Source: Alkalibacillus aidingensis
Lineage (GTDB): Bacteria; Bacillota; Bacilli; Bacillales; Alkalibacillaceae
Direction: 5' to 3'
Length of the DNA: 64,000 bases
Assembly: GCF_014595945.1 (NCBI RefSeq)
Contig: NZ_JABXWU010000006.1
Coordinates: 1 to 64,000, forward strand
This document shows positions 52,936 to 62,787 of this stretch, piece after piece (within the stretch, counting starts at the first letter, position 1; every line of letters begins with the position of its first letter). The position numbers were made by a program, and so were the translations under genes. Under the pieces are notes generated by a model. It was not told the origin of the DNA. It was given only the letters and a program-made list of their open reading frames with translations, and searched no databases.

Positions 52936-54243
52936 TTGCAAAAGATTTGGCTCTCATTAATGGTTGGATTCGTTTTTTTATTAGTAAGTTGTTCGAACGA
53001 AGAAGTAATGGATGATAACAATATAAAAAACACCTTAATAGGTAACTGGCAAGGTATGATTGAAACACCCGACATGCCTTTGAATGTTTTGGTAACTTTT
53101 GAAGAAGTTGATGAAGATGACTTAGCCGGGAAGATCAGTATTCCTATGCAAGGGTTGACGGATTTCCCATTGTCCGACTTGAAGGTATCTGATGATGATA
53201 TCCGATTTGATATGGACTTGCCTGGTCAGTTTATTCGCTTTGTTGGTGACTTAGAGCATGAAGAGCGTATAGAAGGCACGTTCACGCAACAAGGACAATC
53301 CTTTCCGTTTCATTTACAAAAAGGTGAGTTGTCAAGTGAAGAAGATGAAGAGGCTAATCTCGTTTCAGTTGAAACAGATGACGGCACTTTACAAGGTGAG
53401 TTATTGGAGCCAAATAAAGATGGGCCATCACCTGTCGTATTAATCATTCCTGGTTCAGGCCCGACTGATCGGCACGGGAACTCACCAGGGGTAGGTCAGA
53501 ATAATAGCTTGAAGTTATTAGCTGAAGCTTTAGCAGATAAGGGAATAGCTAGTGTGCGCTATAGTAAGCGTGGAGCTTTAGAAAATTCGGATGCTATTGT
53601 TCCTGAAGAAGACATGCGCTTTGATGACTTTATACAAGATGCAGTCTACTGGTTAGAAATGCTTAAAGAAGATGACCGTTTTAATGAAGTAGGTATCATT
53701 GGCCATAGTCAAGGAGCATTAGTGGGTAAGTTGGCATCACTCGATGTCGAGGTTGATGCGATCATTTCAATCGCTGGAGCAGGACGTACAATTGATGATG
53801 TATTAAGGGAACAGTTGGCCGTCCAACTACCGGAACATTTAATGATAGAGGCGGATAAGATTCTTAATCAAATAGCTGAAGGAAATGTCGTAGAAGATGT
53901 CTCAACTGAATTACAAAGTACATTTCGGCCAGGAGTACAACCATTTTTAGGGTCTTGGATGGCATATGATCCAAGTGAGATCATGACTAAGGTAGATGCT
54001 AACACTTTAATTGTCCAAGGTGAACACGATCTACAGGTAACTAAAGAAGATGCTGAACAATTAGCAAAAGCAAAACCAGAAGCTGAATGGGTTGTGATAG
54101 ATGGAATGAACCACGTGTTAAAAGATTCTCCGGAAGATCGTATGGGGAATTTAGCAACTTATCAGGATCCAACATCACCTCTTGCTGAGGGGTTAGTTGA
54201 AGAAATTATTTTATTTTTACAAGAGCCATTCAATCTTGAATAA
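52936..54243 (+). CDS. Lipoprotein with C-terminal alpha/beta hydrolase domain
   Basis: A 435-residue protein. MQKIWLSLMVGFVFLLVSC is a signal peptide with lipobox LVSC (Cys19). Residues about 30-130 form a beta-rich N-terminal domain (GNWQGMIETPDMPLNVLVTFEEV) and residues 140-435 an alpha/beta hydrolase, with IIPGSGPTDRHGNS at the oxyanion region, Ser in IIGHSQGALVG near residue 260, Asp in VQGEHDLQV and His in GMNHVLKD. Related lipoproteins are putative esterases. TTG start after GTGAGGTAATTTAA. Confidence 0.82.
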   Translation: MQKIWLSLMVGFVFLLVSCSNEEVMDDNNIKNTLIGNWQGMIETPDMPLNVLVTFEEVDEDDLAGKISIPMQGLTDFPLSDLKVSDDDIRFDMDLPGQFIRFVGDLEHEERIEGTFTQQGQSFPFHLQKGELSSEEDEEANLVSVETDDGTLQGELLEPNKDGPSPVVLIIPGSGPTDRHGNSPGVGQNNSLKLLAEALADKGIASVRYSKRGALENSDAIVPEEDMRFDDFIQDAVYWLEMLKEDDRFNEVGIIGHSQGALVGKLASLDVEVDAIISIAGAGRTIDDVLREQLAVQLPEHLMIEADKILNQIAEGNVVEDVSTELQSTFRPGVQPFLGSWMAYDPSEIMTKVDANTLIVQGEHDLQVTKEDAEQLAKAKPEAEWVVIDGMNHVLKDSPEDRMGNLATYQDPTSPLAEGLVEEIILFLQEPFNLE

Positions 54244-54284
54244 TAAGTAGGCTTAATGAACCATAATTGAAGAAACTAACCAAA

Positions 54285-54321
54285 AATCCCTGCAACAGTT
54301 CGAATACTGTTAGCAGGGATT
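54285..54321. terminator. Bidirectional terminator between convergent genes
   Basis: AATCCCTGC (54285-54293) pairs with GCAGGGATT (54313-54321), extended by AACAGT/ACTGTT. Confidence 0.85.
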
Positions 54322-54326
54322 CATTT

Positions 54327-55256
54327 TTAGTCAAGCTTTTGAAGGTAATTATTTAATACTTTGGCGATTTGTTTCATCCCATATTGACCAACTTTAAGCT
54401 CGGCATCAGAGTTATAGTTGGTGTTGGTATTAACATCATAGGTGAAAATCTCATCATTATTATTTTGAATGAATTCAATGCCGGCAAAATCGATCCCATT
54501 ATCCTTTAAGAATTTCTCATATTTATGGATGATCGGATCAGCAAAGTTCTCAATAATTTGGAACTTTTCACGTGTGTTTTCCGTGGTCACACAAAACTGA
54601 TCCTCAATGGAGCAGGCATCAGCAGGGCAAAGTTCAAAGCCTTCTGATGTGTCGACTTTGACCGCGTAGAAAAACTTACCGTCGATAAATTCACAACGTG
54701 TAATGGTCGAGTCAGGTGATTCAACATACTGCTGTAATAAGGTTATACCGTCAATTGGCTCTTCGAATTCATTACTATTAACATAGCTTTCAAGCGCCTC
54801 AACACTCTGGAATAGTTGAACACCTAAACCTTTCCCTGCTCGATTATGCTTGGTGATAAATGGTTTTTCCATTTGATGAGCACCTTCAATCATTTGTTCT
54901 TTACCGACAGTGACCATTGTTTGAGGCGTTCGGATTCCAGCTTTTTGTAATGCTGTATATTGTCTTGCTTTATTAATCTCTAAGTCTAGAGCATGACTTC
55001 CATTTAATACAAGACGCTCGTGTTCTTCTAACCATGCGAGTATGGTTGAAGTTAATTCTGGTGCATAGCGATGTCCCCGTGAATGAGAGGATGCACTCAT
55101 TCGGTTATAAAATACCCCATTGGGAGGAGTTTCGGTTAAATCGATATGTCCCTCATGAATGAACCAGCTTTCATAAGGAGCACCCAGCTCTTCTAATGCT
55201 TCGATAAGTGGTTGAGTCCATTCGTCATTTTCGTGAATGATGTATATTTTTTTCAT
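54327..55256 (-). CDS. ATP-grasp (RimK-like) ligase
   Basis: A 309-residue protein of the RimK/ATP-grasp group that joins a carboxylate to an amine with ATP. The N-terminal region (about 1-95) binds substrate. The ATP-grasp core has the Lys in KPFITKHNRAGKGLGVQLF near residue 138, LLQQYVES, and the metal-binding acidic residues in DFAGIEFI and YDVNTNTNYNSDAE. It may make a glutamyl-modified or peptide product, but no partner gene is adjacent. AAGGAGC precedes the ATG. Confidence 0.82.
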   Translation of the reverse strand: MKKIYIIHENDEWTQPLIEALEELGAPYESWFIHEGHIDLTETPPNGVFYNRMSASSHSRGHRYAPELTSTILAWLEEHERLVLNGSHALDLEINKARQYTALQKAGIRTPQTMVTVGKEQMIEGAHQMEKPFITKHNRAGKGLGVQLFQSVEALESYVNSNEFEEPIDGITLLQQYVESPDSTITRCEFIDGKFFYAVKVDTSEGFELCPADACSIEDQFCVTTENTREKFQIIENFADPIIHKYEKFLKDNGIDFAGIEFIQNNNDEIFTYDVNTNTNYNSDAELKVGQYGMKQIAKVLNNYLQKLD

Positions 55257-55357
55257 AAAAAAGCTCCTTTTAAAACTAAAATTATTCCGATTTGTTTACT
55301 AGTATATTTAAAATGACAGTAAAATGAAACTTATAAGCATTTTCTAGGAGTTTTGTC

Positions 55358-55386
55358 TTGGTTTATTGGAAATGTAGTGGTATAGT
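55358..55386 (+). promoter_or_regulatory. Promoter of the diguanylate cyclase gene
   Basis: TTGGTT (55358-55363), a 17-bp spacer and TATAGT (55381-55386) preceded by TGG (extended -10). It lies 53 bases before the ATG. Confidence 0.6.
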
Positions 55387-55438
55387 ATGGATAATTCTTA
55401 AAAATTCGACATAAATTAATAGATTGGTGATGACAATC

Positions 55439-56872
55439 ATGAACAAGCATTTAAGTGCACAAGATATATTAATAGAGCAGAGTAAAGTGATTGAATTATT
55501 AGCGATGGAACAAATTCCATTGTGGGATACCTTAAAACATCTAATTAGCACTTTGGACCTATCTTTAGAGGGAATCTATTCATCAATTCTTCTTCTTGAT
55601 AAAGATTCCAATCAACTAGGGAATGCAATTGCTCCTAATTTGCCGAGTGATCTTGTGAAGATGTTTAAGGGAATTGAAATAGGACCTCAATCTGGTTCTT
55701 GTGGAACGGCTGCTTATCTTAACGAACCTGTGTTGGTAGAAGATATTCATGACAGTCTACTATGGGAAGGATTAAGTGACAAACTGGGATCGTTTGGTAT
55801 CCGTTCATCCTGGTCTAAACCCATTACCTCAACAAATGGTGAGTTATTTGGGACACTTGCCTTTTATTCCAAAGAAAAACGCTTACCAACTGAAAAGGAA
55901 ATGCAGGTATTTGATGCCTTTGCAAACCTAGCGGCTGTTATTATTGCCAAGAAGAAATCTGAGGAATCAGTTAGGTTAGCTGAGACGGTAATTGAAAGCA
56001 CACCGGCTGTTGTCCTACGCTGGAAAAATGAACCTGGTTGGCCGATTGAGTATATATCTAAAAACGTCGAACAGTTTGGTTATTCGTCTTGTGACTTTTT
56101 AGGTGAGAAAACCCCGTTTTCATCGATTATTCATGAAGATGACCTCGATCGTATCACTGATGAAGTAGAATATTACAAGCAAAACGGCATTAATGAATAT
56201 CAACAAGAGTATCGCATTAGAACTAAGGATGGTTCTATTAAATGGGTTGATGACCGGACGATCATTATTAGAGGATATGATAATCAAATAAAGTATATTG
56301 AAGGGGTTTTAATCGATATAACTGATCGCAAACGGGCTGAAAAGCAAGTTCAATTCTTTGCTAATAATGACCCTTTGACTGAATTGCCAAACCGTCGTTA
56401 TTTTAAAGAGAAGTTAGATCAAGTGTTAAAGGATGCACGTCATCAAAACCGACGTATAGCCCTGTTATACTTAGATTGTGATAACTTTAAGAAGATTAAT
56501 GATGATTTAGGACACGATGCTGGGGATGAGTTTTTAACTTATTTAGCTAGGAGATTGAAAAATGCGGTACGAGAAGAAGATTTGATTGCTCGGATCGGTG
56601 GAGATGAATTTAATGTATTGGTGAGGAATGTTTATTCTGATTTAGATGTTCAGCGAGTCGCAGAGCGTTTAATTGAGACAGTATCCAAGCCGTGGGAGGT
56701 CGATGGTAATATTTATCATGTCACCATGAGTGTTGGAGTTGCTGTTTATCCTAGTGATGGTGAGGCTGGAGATGAGTTAATTAAGCGTGCAGATCAGGCT
56801 TTATATCGCGCTAAACAAGGTGGTAAGAATCAAGTTGTATGGTACTTAAATGACCATCCTTCAGCAAAATAG
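55439..56872 (+). CDS. GAF-PAS-GGDEF diguanylate cyclase
   Basis: A 477-residue soluble protein. Residues about 20-170 are a GAF domain (SCGTAAYLNEPVLVEDIHDSLLW; SWSKPITSTNGELFGTLAFYS). Residues about 180-295 are a PAS domain plus PAC (YQQEYRIRTKDGSIKWVDDRTII). Residues about 305-477 are a GGDEF domain with intact RIGGDEFNVL and an RxxD allosteric site (REED) five residues before it. It should therefore make cyclic di-GMP and be product-inhibited. No EAL domain. ATG 55439 follows TTGGTGAT; earlier in-frame ATG 55430 is too close to this site. Confidence 0.9.
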   Translation: MNKHLSAQDILIEQSKVIELLAMEQIPLWDTLKHLISTLDLSLEGIYSSILLLDKDSNQLGNAIAPNLPSDLVKMFKGIEIGPQSGSCGTAAYLNEPVLVEDIHDSLLWEGLSDKLGSFGIRSSWSKPITSTNGELFGTLAFYSKEKRLPTEKEMQVFDAFANLAAVIIAKKKSEESVRLAETVIESTPAVVLRWKNEPGWPIEYISKNVEQFGYSSCDFLGEKTPFSSIIHEDDLDRITDEVEYYKQNGINEYQQEYRIRTKDGSIKWVDDRTIIIRGYDNQIKYIEGVLIDITDRKRAEKQVQFFANNDPLTELPNRRYFKEKLDQVLKDARHQNRRIALLYLDCDNFKKINDDLGHDAGDEFLTYLARRLKNAVREEDLIARIGGDEFNVLVRNVYSDLDVQRVAERLIETVSKPWEVDGNIYHVTMSVGVAVYPSDGEAGDELIKRADQALYRAKQGGKNQVVWYLNDHPSAK

Positions 56873-57027
56873 TTGAAAGTTCTATAATAATTTCCCTCTA
56901 AGTCCTTTTTAAATTAATGATTTGTGCTAAAATAGTATAAAAGTTTGAATTTTCGATTAATATAAACTAAATGGTTGATTGAAAAAGAGTGCTAATAGAC
57001 TTTTCTTGCTTAATGGGGGAATCGAGG

Positions 57028-57261
57028 GTGAAGCTATTCTCACGTATTTTTATAGGGCTAGGTGTTATATCTATAGTAGTAGGAGTATTTCCCATTGTTT
57101 TTGTTTACCCAACGGAACCGTGGGATGGTGTATTAGATTTTTTAACTTATATATTGCTTGATGCCCCGGACCGAGGCTTTTGGCAAATTGGCATCGTGCT
57201 GTTGCTCGTTGGCATTTGGCTACTTAAGAAACAGAGGAAAAAAGGACGGATATTCTATTAA
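57028..57261 (+). CDS. Small two-pass membrane protein, unknown
   Basis: A protein of about 77 residues with two hydrophobic segments (residues about 4-26 and 52-68) and a basic tail (KKQRKKGRIF). GTG 57028 is preferred because GGGGGA lies eight bases upstream and the frame before it is unlike protein. No family recognised. A terminator follows. Confidence 0.55.
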   Translation: MKLFSRIFIGLGVISIVVGVFPIVFVYPTEPWDGVLDFLTYILLDAPDRGFWQIGIVLLLVGIWLLKKQRKKGRIFY

Positions 57262-57285
57262 TTTTAAGCTTATACCAAAGTAACG

Positions 57286-57330
57286 CTTCCATGAAAGAGG
57301 GACATGTTCTCCCTCGTGGAAGTTTTTTAT
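57286..57330 (+). terminator. Terminator after the small membrane gene
   Basis: CTTCCA (57286-57291) pairs with TGGAAG (57317-57322), enclosing GAGGGA/TCCCTC, followed by T6. Confidence 0.85.
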
Positions 57331-57417
57331 TTTGATAAATCAATAGTATTATATGTTGTAATTATTTGAAAAATAGCTACTATATTAAGTATACCAATTT
57401 GAAGGGATTGTTGCTTA

Positions 57418-58386
57418 TTGATTCTAAAAGATCACGACAAACCAATAAAGCTCTGGAAGTATGAATCTATTAACAGCCGGATTGTTCATGGCCATACCAA
57501 TCAGCTGCCTATTCAAGATGCTGTTCGGATCATTCGTGCTGGTGATCGAGGAGAGAGGTCACTTGATTATTATGTGAATTTAATTGACCATGAGCGAACG
57601 TGCTGTATTCATGACTTACGATTACCATGGCGAGATTATTATTTTCAGATGGATACATTGCTTCTAAACCCTGCTTGGATGTTGATCGTCGAAGTTAAAA
57701 ATATGGTTGGTGATATTTATTTCAACCAAGATACTAAACAAATGCTCCGCACGATCGAAGACTACACAGAACCCTTTCCAGACCCACTCCTTCAAGTTCA
57801 AAAACACCAATTTTAATTAGAACAAGTTTTTCATCAAAACGGTTACCCTCCTATCCCGATTTACACGCTAGTCGTTTTTGCTAATCGGAAAAGTATTCTC
57901 CATATTAAACAAGACAACCATTTCCACCGTGGTCAAGTCATTCCAATTCATGCCTTTTTATATCATTATCGACAGTTTAACAAGCGAGATGAACCTAGTT
58001 TGATTGAATATAGTAGATTAGAAGAACTGGGTCAGGCTCTTGTTGCTGATCATGTTCCTTATTCTGAAGACGTGATTGAAAAATATCAGTTGAAAAGTGA
58101 TGATCTACGCTTTGGGGTGTTTTGTCCAGACTGTGGTGCTTTGCCAATGGTACGCCAATGGGGCACGTGGATGTGTACTCAGTGCGGGGGGAAGTCAAGC
58201 CACGCGCATATCCCTGCCTTACGAGATTATGCATTAATTTTTGGTGAGGAAATCACGAACGCACAAGCACGGGAGTTCCTCAAAGTCGATAACCCTCAAG
58301 TGATTAAATATTTATTGAAGAATATGAACTTACCTACTGCCGGAAGAGGGAAGGGGACTAGATATATCTTAGGTGGTTTAGTGTAA
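57418..58386 (+). pseudogene. NERD-domain gene interrupted by an in-frame stop
   Basis: One continuous frame of 323 codons is broken only by TAA at 57814-57816. Before it lie the NERD (nuclease-related) domain residues (GDRGERSLDYYVNLI; YFQMDTLLLNPAWMLIVEVKNMVGDIYF). After it the same frame continues as LEQVFHQNGYPPIPIYTLVVFANRKSI, then a zinc ribbon (CPDCG...CTQCG) and a helical C-terminus. The codon was probably CAA (Gln), one C-to-T change. No frameshift and no start with an RBS follows, so it is a recent pseudogene, a sequencing error or a read-through gene. TTG start after GAAGGGATTG. Confidence 0.85.
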
Positions 58387-58500
58387 TTAACTGTATTTTT
58401 AGGATTTTAACCGTATTTTCGTTAAATTAACTGTAAATCTCAGAAATTAACCGTAAATCCAAAATTTTAACCGTATTTCTGAAATTTTAACTGTATTTAA
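58383..58500 (-). repeat. 20-bp-period repeat array D (six units, inverted)
   Basis: TTAAC[C/T]GTA occurs at 58387, 58407, 58427, 58447, 58467 and 58487, exactly 20 bases apart, in the same orientation as array C. It begins at the stop codon of the NERD gene and lies between it and the convergent permease gene. Confidence 0.9.
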
Positions 58501-58580
58501 GTCATGATGGGCATTCATCAATCATATAAAACGCTTCTATTTTCCTATAACACTCAGTAACTAAACCTTTAGCGTGGCTG

Positions 58581-59330
58581 TTATATCACAAGATTATCAA
58601 ATAAAATATAAAGAATAAGTGCGGCTGTTACAGCTCTTAGAAGTATTTTTACATGATGTGGTTTGAGTTTTCCGGCTAGGCGAACACCTACTTGTGCGCC
58701 TAGTAATGAACCAACTATTAATGCAAACGTCAACGACCAAATAATATGACCTGCTGAGATGAAGCTAATGGCAGCGCCAAAACAGCTAGCAAAAGTCGCG
58801 ACACGCATAAGGCCAACAGCACGGTAATAAGAGATTTTTAAATAAGAAAAAACATAAAGCATTAACGTTCCTTGGCCAGGGCCAAACATACCGTCATAGA
58901 TCCCAATACCAAATAAAAAAGGTGTCCCACGTGTTTTAAAGTGAAAGGTACTTTTCCCTGAAAAGTCAGCTTTACTGATAAAAGAAAACAAAAAGGCGAA
59001 AATCAGTAGCCCAATAGCTATTTTGTACATTAAATCAGGTGGTAGGGAGGAGGCGATGATTCCTCCAGCAACGCCACCACCTAAGCTAATGGGTATGATT
59101 TTTAAGCCTTCTTTAATCGTGACACCTTTTTGCCGGTAAACCATAAGAAAGCTTGTAAATGAACTAATAGAATTCGTCACTTTATTTGCTCCAATAGCTG
59201 AATGGACGGGGATTCCAAGCGTTAACATGGCTGGTAAACTAATTAACCCACCTCCACCAGCTAAAGTGCCTAGTGTTGTTGCCGTTAATCCGACGAAAAA
59301 TAGGATGATTAAGTCTAGCATGTGATCCAC
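58581..59330 (-). CDS. TSUP-family (TauE/SafE) permease
   Basis: A 249-residue membrane protein with about eight hydrophobic segments in two repeats, both carrying the TSUP signature (LGTLAGGGGLISLPAML near residue 20; FGIGIYDGMFGPGQGTLML near residue 140). Family members export or import sulfite, sulfoacetate or other organosulfur anions. It is 18 bases downstream of trpA without a visible terminator, so it may be cotranscribed with the trp operon. No functional link is evident. Confidence 0.85.
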   Translation of the reverse strand: MDHMLDLIILFFVGLTATTLGTLAGGGGLISLPAMLTLGIPVHSAIGANKVTNSISSFTSFLMVYRQKGVTIKEGLKIIPISLGGGVAGGIIASSLPPDLMYKIAIGLLIFAFLFSFISKADFSGKSTFHFKTRGTPFLFGIGIYDGMFGPGQGTLMLYVFSYLKISYYRAVGLMRVATFASCFGAAISFISAGHIIWSLTFALIVGSLLGAQVGVRLAGKLKPHHVKILLRAVTAALILYILFDNLVI

Positions 59331-59348
59331 ATCTTTCTATTCTGTTAG

Positions 59349-60137
59349 TTAGTCTTTCGCTTCAATCATATCATTAATCGCTTGGTAATCTTCCTGTTGT
59401 AAGAGTTCGATGATTTTACTGCCTACAACGACCCCGTCACTAAAGCTAGCCATTTGTTTGACATGATCTGGTGTTGATATTCCAAACCCAGCTAAAACAG
59501 GGACGTTACTGACCTGTTTAAGATAGGAAAAATGATTTTCGAGGTGATCATTAAACTCGCTACGTGCCCCTGTGATCCCATTAACCGTAACGGCGTAAAG
59601 AAAGCCTTCAGAAGCGTTTGCGATTCTTTCCATTCGCTCTTTGGAACTGGTCAGCGACACAAGCTGAATAAGGGCAAGACCTGAATTGGTTAGAGCCGAA
59701 TCAATTAAAATCTTTTGTTCTAAAGGGAGATCAGGGATAATTAGACCATCAACGCCAGCCGCTTGAGCATCTTTCATGAATCGATCAATACCATATTTGA
59801 AGATCGGATTGATATAAGTCATAAAAATAATGGGCGCTTGAATCGAAGCACGTTCTTGCTTTAGTATATCAATAATAGAAGTAAGGGTCACTCCGGCTGC
59901 GCGAGCACGTTTTCCGGCTTCTTGTATTGTTGGCCCATCAGCAACAGGATCGGAGAAAGGAATGCCGACTTCAATGGCTGTGGCACCTGCTCGATCTAAT
60001 CGTTGTAAGGTAGGGATGAGTGTTTCCAGACCACCATCACCTGCCATCACATACGGAATAAATATTTTTTCCTTTTTGTCTAAGGTTTCCTTTAAATTGG
60101 ATTGTAAATATTTTTTACCATGAGTGATTGTTTGCAT
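59349..60137 (-). CDS. trpA: Tryptophan synthase alpha subunit
   Basis: A 262-residue TIM-barrel enzyme that splits indole-3-glycerol phosphate to indole and glyceraldehyde-3-phosphate. The catalytic Glu is in ATAIEVGIPFSDPVADGPTIQ and the Asp in GVDGLIIPDLPLEQ. The phosphate-binding GFGIST motif is near residue 210. ATG 60137 is preferred over ATG 60143 because AGGAGG is only two bases from the latter. Confidence 0.95.
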   Translation of the reverse strand: MQTITHGKKYLQSNLKETLDKKEKIFIPYVMAGDGGLETLIPTLQRLDRAGATAIEVGIPFSDPVADGPTIQEAGKRARAAGVTLTSIIDILKQERASIQAPIIFMTYINPIFKYGIDRFMKDAQAAGVDGLIIPDLPLEQKILIDSALTNSGLALIQLVSLTSSKERMERIANASEGFLYAVTVNGITGARSEFNDHLENHFSYLKQVSNVPVLAGFGISTPDHVKQMASFSDGVVVGSKIIELLQQEDYQAINDMIEAKD

Positions 60138-60154
60138 GAACATAACCTCCTAGA

Positions 60155-61345
60155 TTAATAGCCGAGATGTTGTTTAACGGCTTCAACGTCCTTGTCACCA
60201 CGACCGGATAAGCATATTACCACGGTTTCATCTGGTGACATTTGCTTAGCGAGTTTGATTGCCTCAGCAACTGCGTGTGAACTCTCGAGTGCAGGAATAA
60301 TCCCCTCTGTGCGTGATAATAGTTGGAAGGCTTCAAGTGCCTCATCATCTGTAACGGCACGGTACTCGACACGTTCGATATCTTTAAGGTGACTGTGCTC
60401 TGGGCCGACTCCAGGGTAGTCAAGACCGGCTGAAATAGAATGTGCTTCTTGAATCTGTCCGTGATCATCTTGTAGTAAATACATCATCGACCCATGTAAA
60501 ATTCCAACTGACCCTTTCGTTAAAGTTGCAGCGTGTTTATTAGTTTCGACACCACTACCTGCTGCTTCTACCCCATAGAGCTGGACATCGTTATTTTCGA
60601 CAAATGGGTAAAACATCCCCATCGCATTACTGCCACCACCTACACAGGCAACGACAGCATCAGGTAATTGGCCTTCTTTTTCGATGATTTGCTGTTTGGT
60701 TTCCTTACCAATGACACTTTGAAAATCGCGGACCATTTTTGGGAATGGGTGAGGGCCGAGGACAGATCCCATAATGTAATGAGTATCCTCAACATTGGAC
60801 ACCCAATATCTTAAGGCCTCGTTAACCGCATCTTTTAAAGTCGCACTTCCTTGCTCGACTGATTCCACTTTTGCGCCTAATAATTCCATTCTGAAAACGT
60901 TAAGTTTCTGTCTTTTAATATCTTCAGCTCCCATAAAAATGACGCAGTCTAAGTTAAGAAGAGCGCAGACGGTTGCTGTAGCTACACCATGTTGACCCGC
61001 ACCGGTTTCAGCAACGACTTTTCGCTTGCCCATTCGTTCTGCTAGTAGCGCCTGGCCGATCGTATTGTTAATTTTGTGCGCTCCGGTATGGTTAAGATCT
61101 TCTCGTTTTAAATATATTTTGGCTCCACCCATTTCGACGGTTAGGTTTTCGGCATAATAAAGTGGATTTTCTCTTCCTATATATTCTTTGAGTAATTGCT
61201 TTAAACGATCATTAAATGCTTCATCTTGAATGGCTTGATCGTATGCTTGCTCTAACTCTTGGACAGCTGCCATTAATGTTTCAGGGATGAAGCGTCCCCC
61301 GTAATCCCCGAATAATCCATTTAAATCTGGTTGTGCGTATGACAT
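60155..61345 (-). CDS. trpB: Tryptophan synthase beta subunit
   Basis: A 396-residue PLP enzyme that joins indole and serine. The PLP Lys is in [22 protein letters not shown] near residue 86. The GGGSNAMG phosphate loop and [11 protein letters not shown] loop are intact, and the C-terminus has CLSGRGDKD. The gene start overlaps the end of trpF by 25 bases, and trpA follows after 17 bases. Confidence 0.97.
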   Translation of the reverse strand: MSYAQPDLNGLFGDYGGRFIPETLMAAVQELEQAYDQAIQDEAFNDRLKQLLKEYIGRENPLYYAENLTVEMGGAKIYLKREDLNHTGAHKINNTIGQALLAERMGKRKVVAETGAGQHGVATATVCALLNLDCVIFMGAEDIKRQKLNVFRMELLGAKVESVEQGSATLKDAVNEALRYWVSNVEDTHYIMGSVLGPHPFPKMVRDFQSVIGKETKQQIIEKEGQLPDAVVACVGGGSNAMGMFYPFVENNDVQLYGVEAAGSGVETNKHAATLTKGSVGILHGSMMYLLQDDHGQIQEAHSISAGLDYPGVGPEHSHLKDIERVEYRAVTDDEALEAFQLLSRTEGIIPALESSHAVAEAIKLAKQMSPDETVVICLSGRGDKDVEAVKQHLGY

Positions 61346-61959
61346 GTTGATCGCTCCTTTACAAGGTTAATAAATTGGTTGATTTTCGTTTCGTCTTTTT
61401 GCCCATCTGTTTCAACACCACTTGAAACATCAACCATCATTGGTTGTGTTTGTTTAATAGCTTGTTGAACATTGTCAGGGTTGAGGCCACCTGCAAGAAT
61501 GAACTTCTCATGGTTAAAGTCGTTGTTGTCTAATATCGACCAATCAAATTGAGTCCCATTTCCACCACGGTAAGGTCCACTAGCACTGTCTAAAAGGAAG
61601 TATGTCGCGCTATCATATTGATTCAATGCTTGAAGGTCCTCTTCAGATTGGATACGAAATGATTTTATATAAGGTAGATCGAGTTGTTCACAGAACTCGG
61701 GTGTTTCATCCCCGTGAAGTTGAACAAAATCAAGTCCAACCGCATGAGCCGTCGTTTCCAGCTCTTGTTTGGACGCGTTAACGAACACGCCGATTTTGTT
61801 AACGGTGGATGGAAGTTGTTTAGCAATCTCGGCTGCTTTGTTTACTGAGATTTGTCGTTTGCTAGGTGCAAAGACAAAACCGATTGCATCTGCCCCACCT
61901 TGAGCTGCTATTTGTGCGTGCTTAACCTCCTGAATGCCACAAATTTTCACTAAAGTCAT
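61321..61959 (-). CDS. trpF: Phosphoribosylanthranilate isomerase
   Basis: A 212-residue TIM-barrel isomerase. The catalytic Cys is in [13 protein letters not shown] and the Asp in [20 protein letters not shown]. The phosphate-binding segments [10 protein letters not shown] and [14 protein letters not shown] follow. It lies in the trp operon between trpC and trpB, overlapping the latter. Confidence 0.95.
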   Translation of the reverse strand: MTLVKICGIQEVKHAQIAAQGGADAIGFVFAPSKRQISVNKAAEIAKQLPSTVNKIGVFVNASKQELETTAHAVGLDFVQLHGDETPEFCEQLDLPYIKSFRIQSEEDLQALNQYDSATYFLLDSASGPYRGGNGTQFDWSILDNNDFNHEKFILAGGLNPDNVQQAIKQTQPMMVDVSSGVETDGQKDETKINQFINLVKERSTCHTHNQI

Positions 61960-62007
61960 GTTAAATGCGCCTCCTTGTTAGTTAACTCCAGAAAAAATGA
62001 CGTACGT

Positions 62008-62787
62008 TTATTGAGAAACTTTCAATTGGTTTAAAACGCCCTTGACGTCCTTACTTCGCATCAACGTTTCACCAACTAAAATACCGTGTGCGCCTGCCCG
62101 TGCGACGCGGTCGGCATCCGACTGATGTTTAATGCCGCTTTCACTGATGATCGCCGTGTTAGGGTCAGTAATGTTGGCAGCTAACCGTTCGGTAACCGAT
62201 AAATCAACATTGAACGTTTTTAGGTCACGATTGTTAATGCCGATTATGTTAGCCCCAACATCAAAAGCAACATCCAACTCATCCTCGTTGTGTACCTCGA
62301 ATAAAACTTCTAGATTTAAATCAACTGCATACCGGTATAAATCTTTCAATCGTTGTACTGGCAAGGCAGCGGCGATTAGCAATATAATGTTCGCCCCGGC
62401 TTGCTTCGCTCGGTCAATTTGGACTTCATCAATGACAAAGTCCTTACAGAGGATGGGAATACTCACTTCTGCACGAACATCCCGTAAATCATCTATGGTA
62501 CCTTTGAAAAATGGCGTGTCGGTTAATACGGAAATAGCACTCGCCCCACTTGACTCATATAATGCTCCTTGTTCATTAGGTTCCATCCCTACGTTTATAT
62601 CACCTTTAGAAGGTGAAGCGCGTTTGATCTCAGCAATGACTGACAGGTGTTCTGTCGTTAATAGAGTTTGATGTAGTGATGGGGCCTTTTTGTTAATACT
62701 ATTATCCGTCACGCAAGCATCTTTTTTCATCTGTTCAACTTCATCACGTTTCTTTTGTAAAATTCGATCTAAAATCGTTTCCGTCAT
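62008..62787 (-). CDS. trpC: Indole-3-glycerol-phosphate synthase
   Basis: A 259-residue TIM-barrel enzyme with [65 protein letters not shown] and ISESGI, all conserved active-site segments. It overlaps trpD by four bases (ATGA), and a 48-base gap precedes trpF. Confidence 0.96.
   Translation of the reverse strand: MTETILDRILQKKRDEVEQMKKDACVTDNSINKKAPSLHQTLLTTEHLSVIAEIKRASPSKGDINVGMEPNEQGALYESSGASAISVLTDTPFFKGTIDDLRDVRAEVSIPILCKDFVIDEVQIDRAKQAGANIILLIAAALPVQRLKDLYRYAVDLNLEVLFEVHNEDELDVAFDVGANIIGINNRDLKTFNVDLSVTERLAANITDPNTAIISESGIKHQSDADRVARAGAHGILVGETLMRSKDVKGVLNQLKVSQ

Noticed and set aside
58000-58386. Independent gene for a zinc-ribbon protein
   Set aside because: It is in the same frame as the NERD gene upstream, with family-like sequence continuing from 57817 and no ribosome binding site at 58000.
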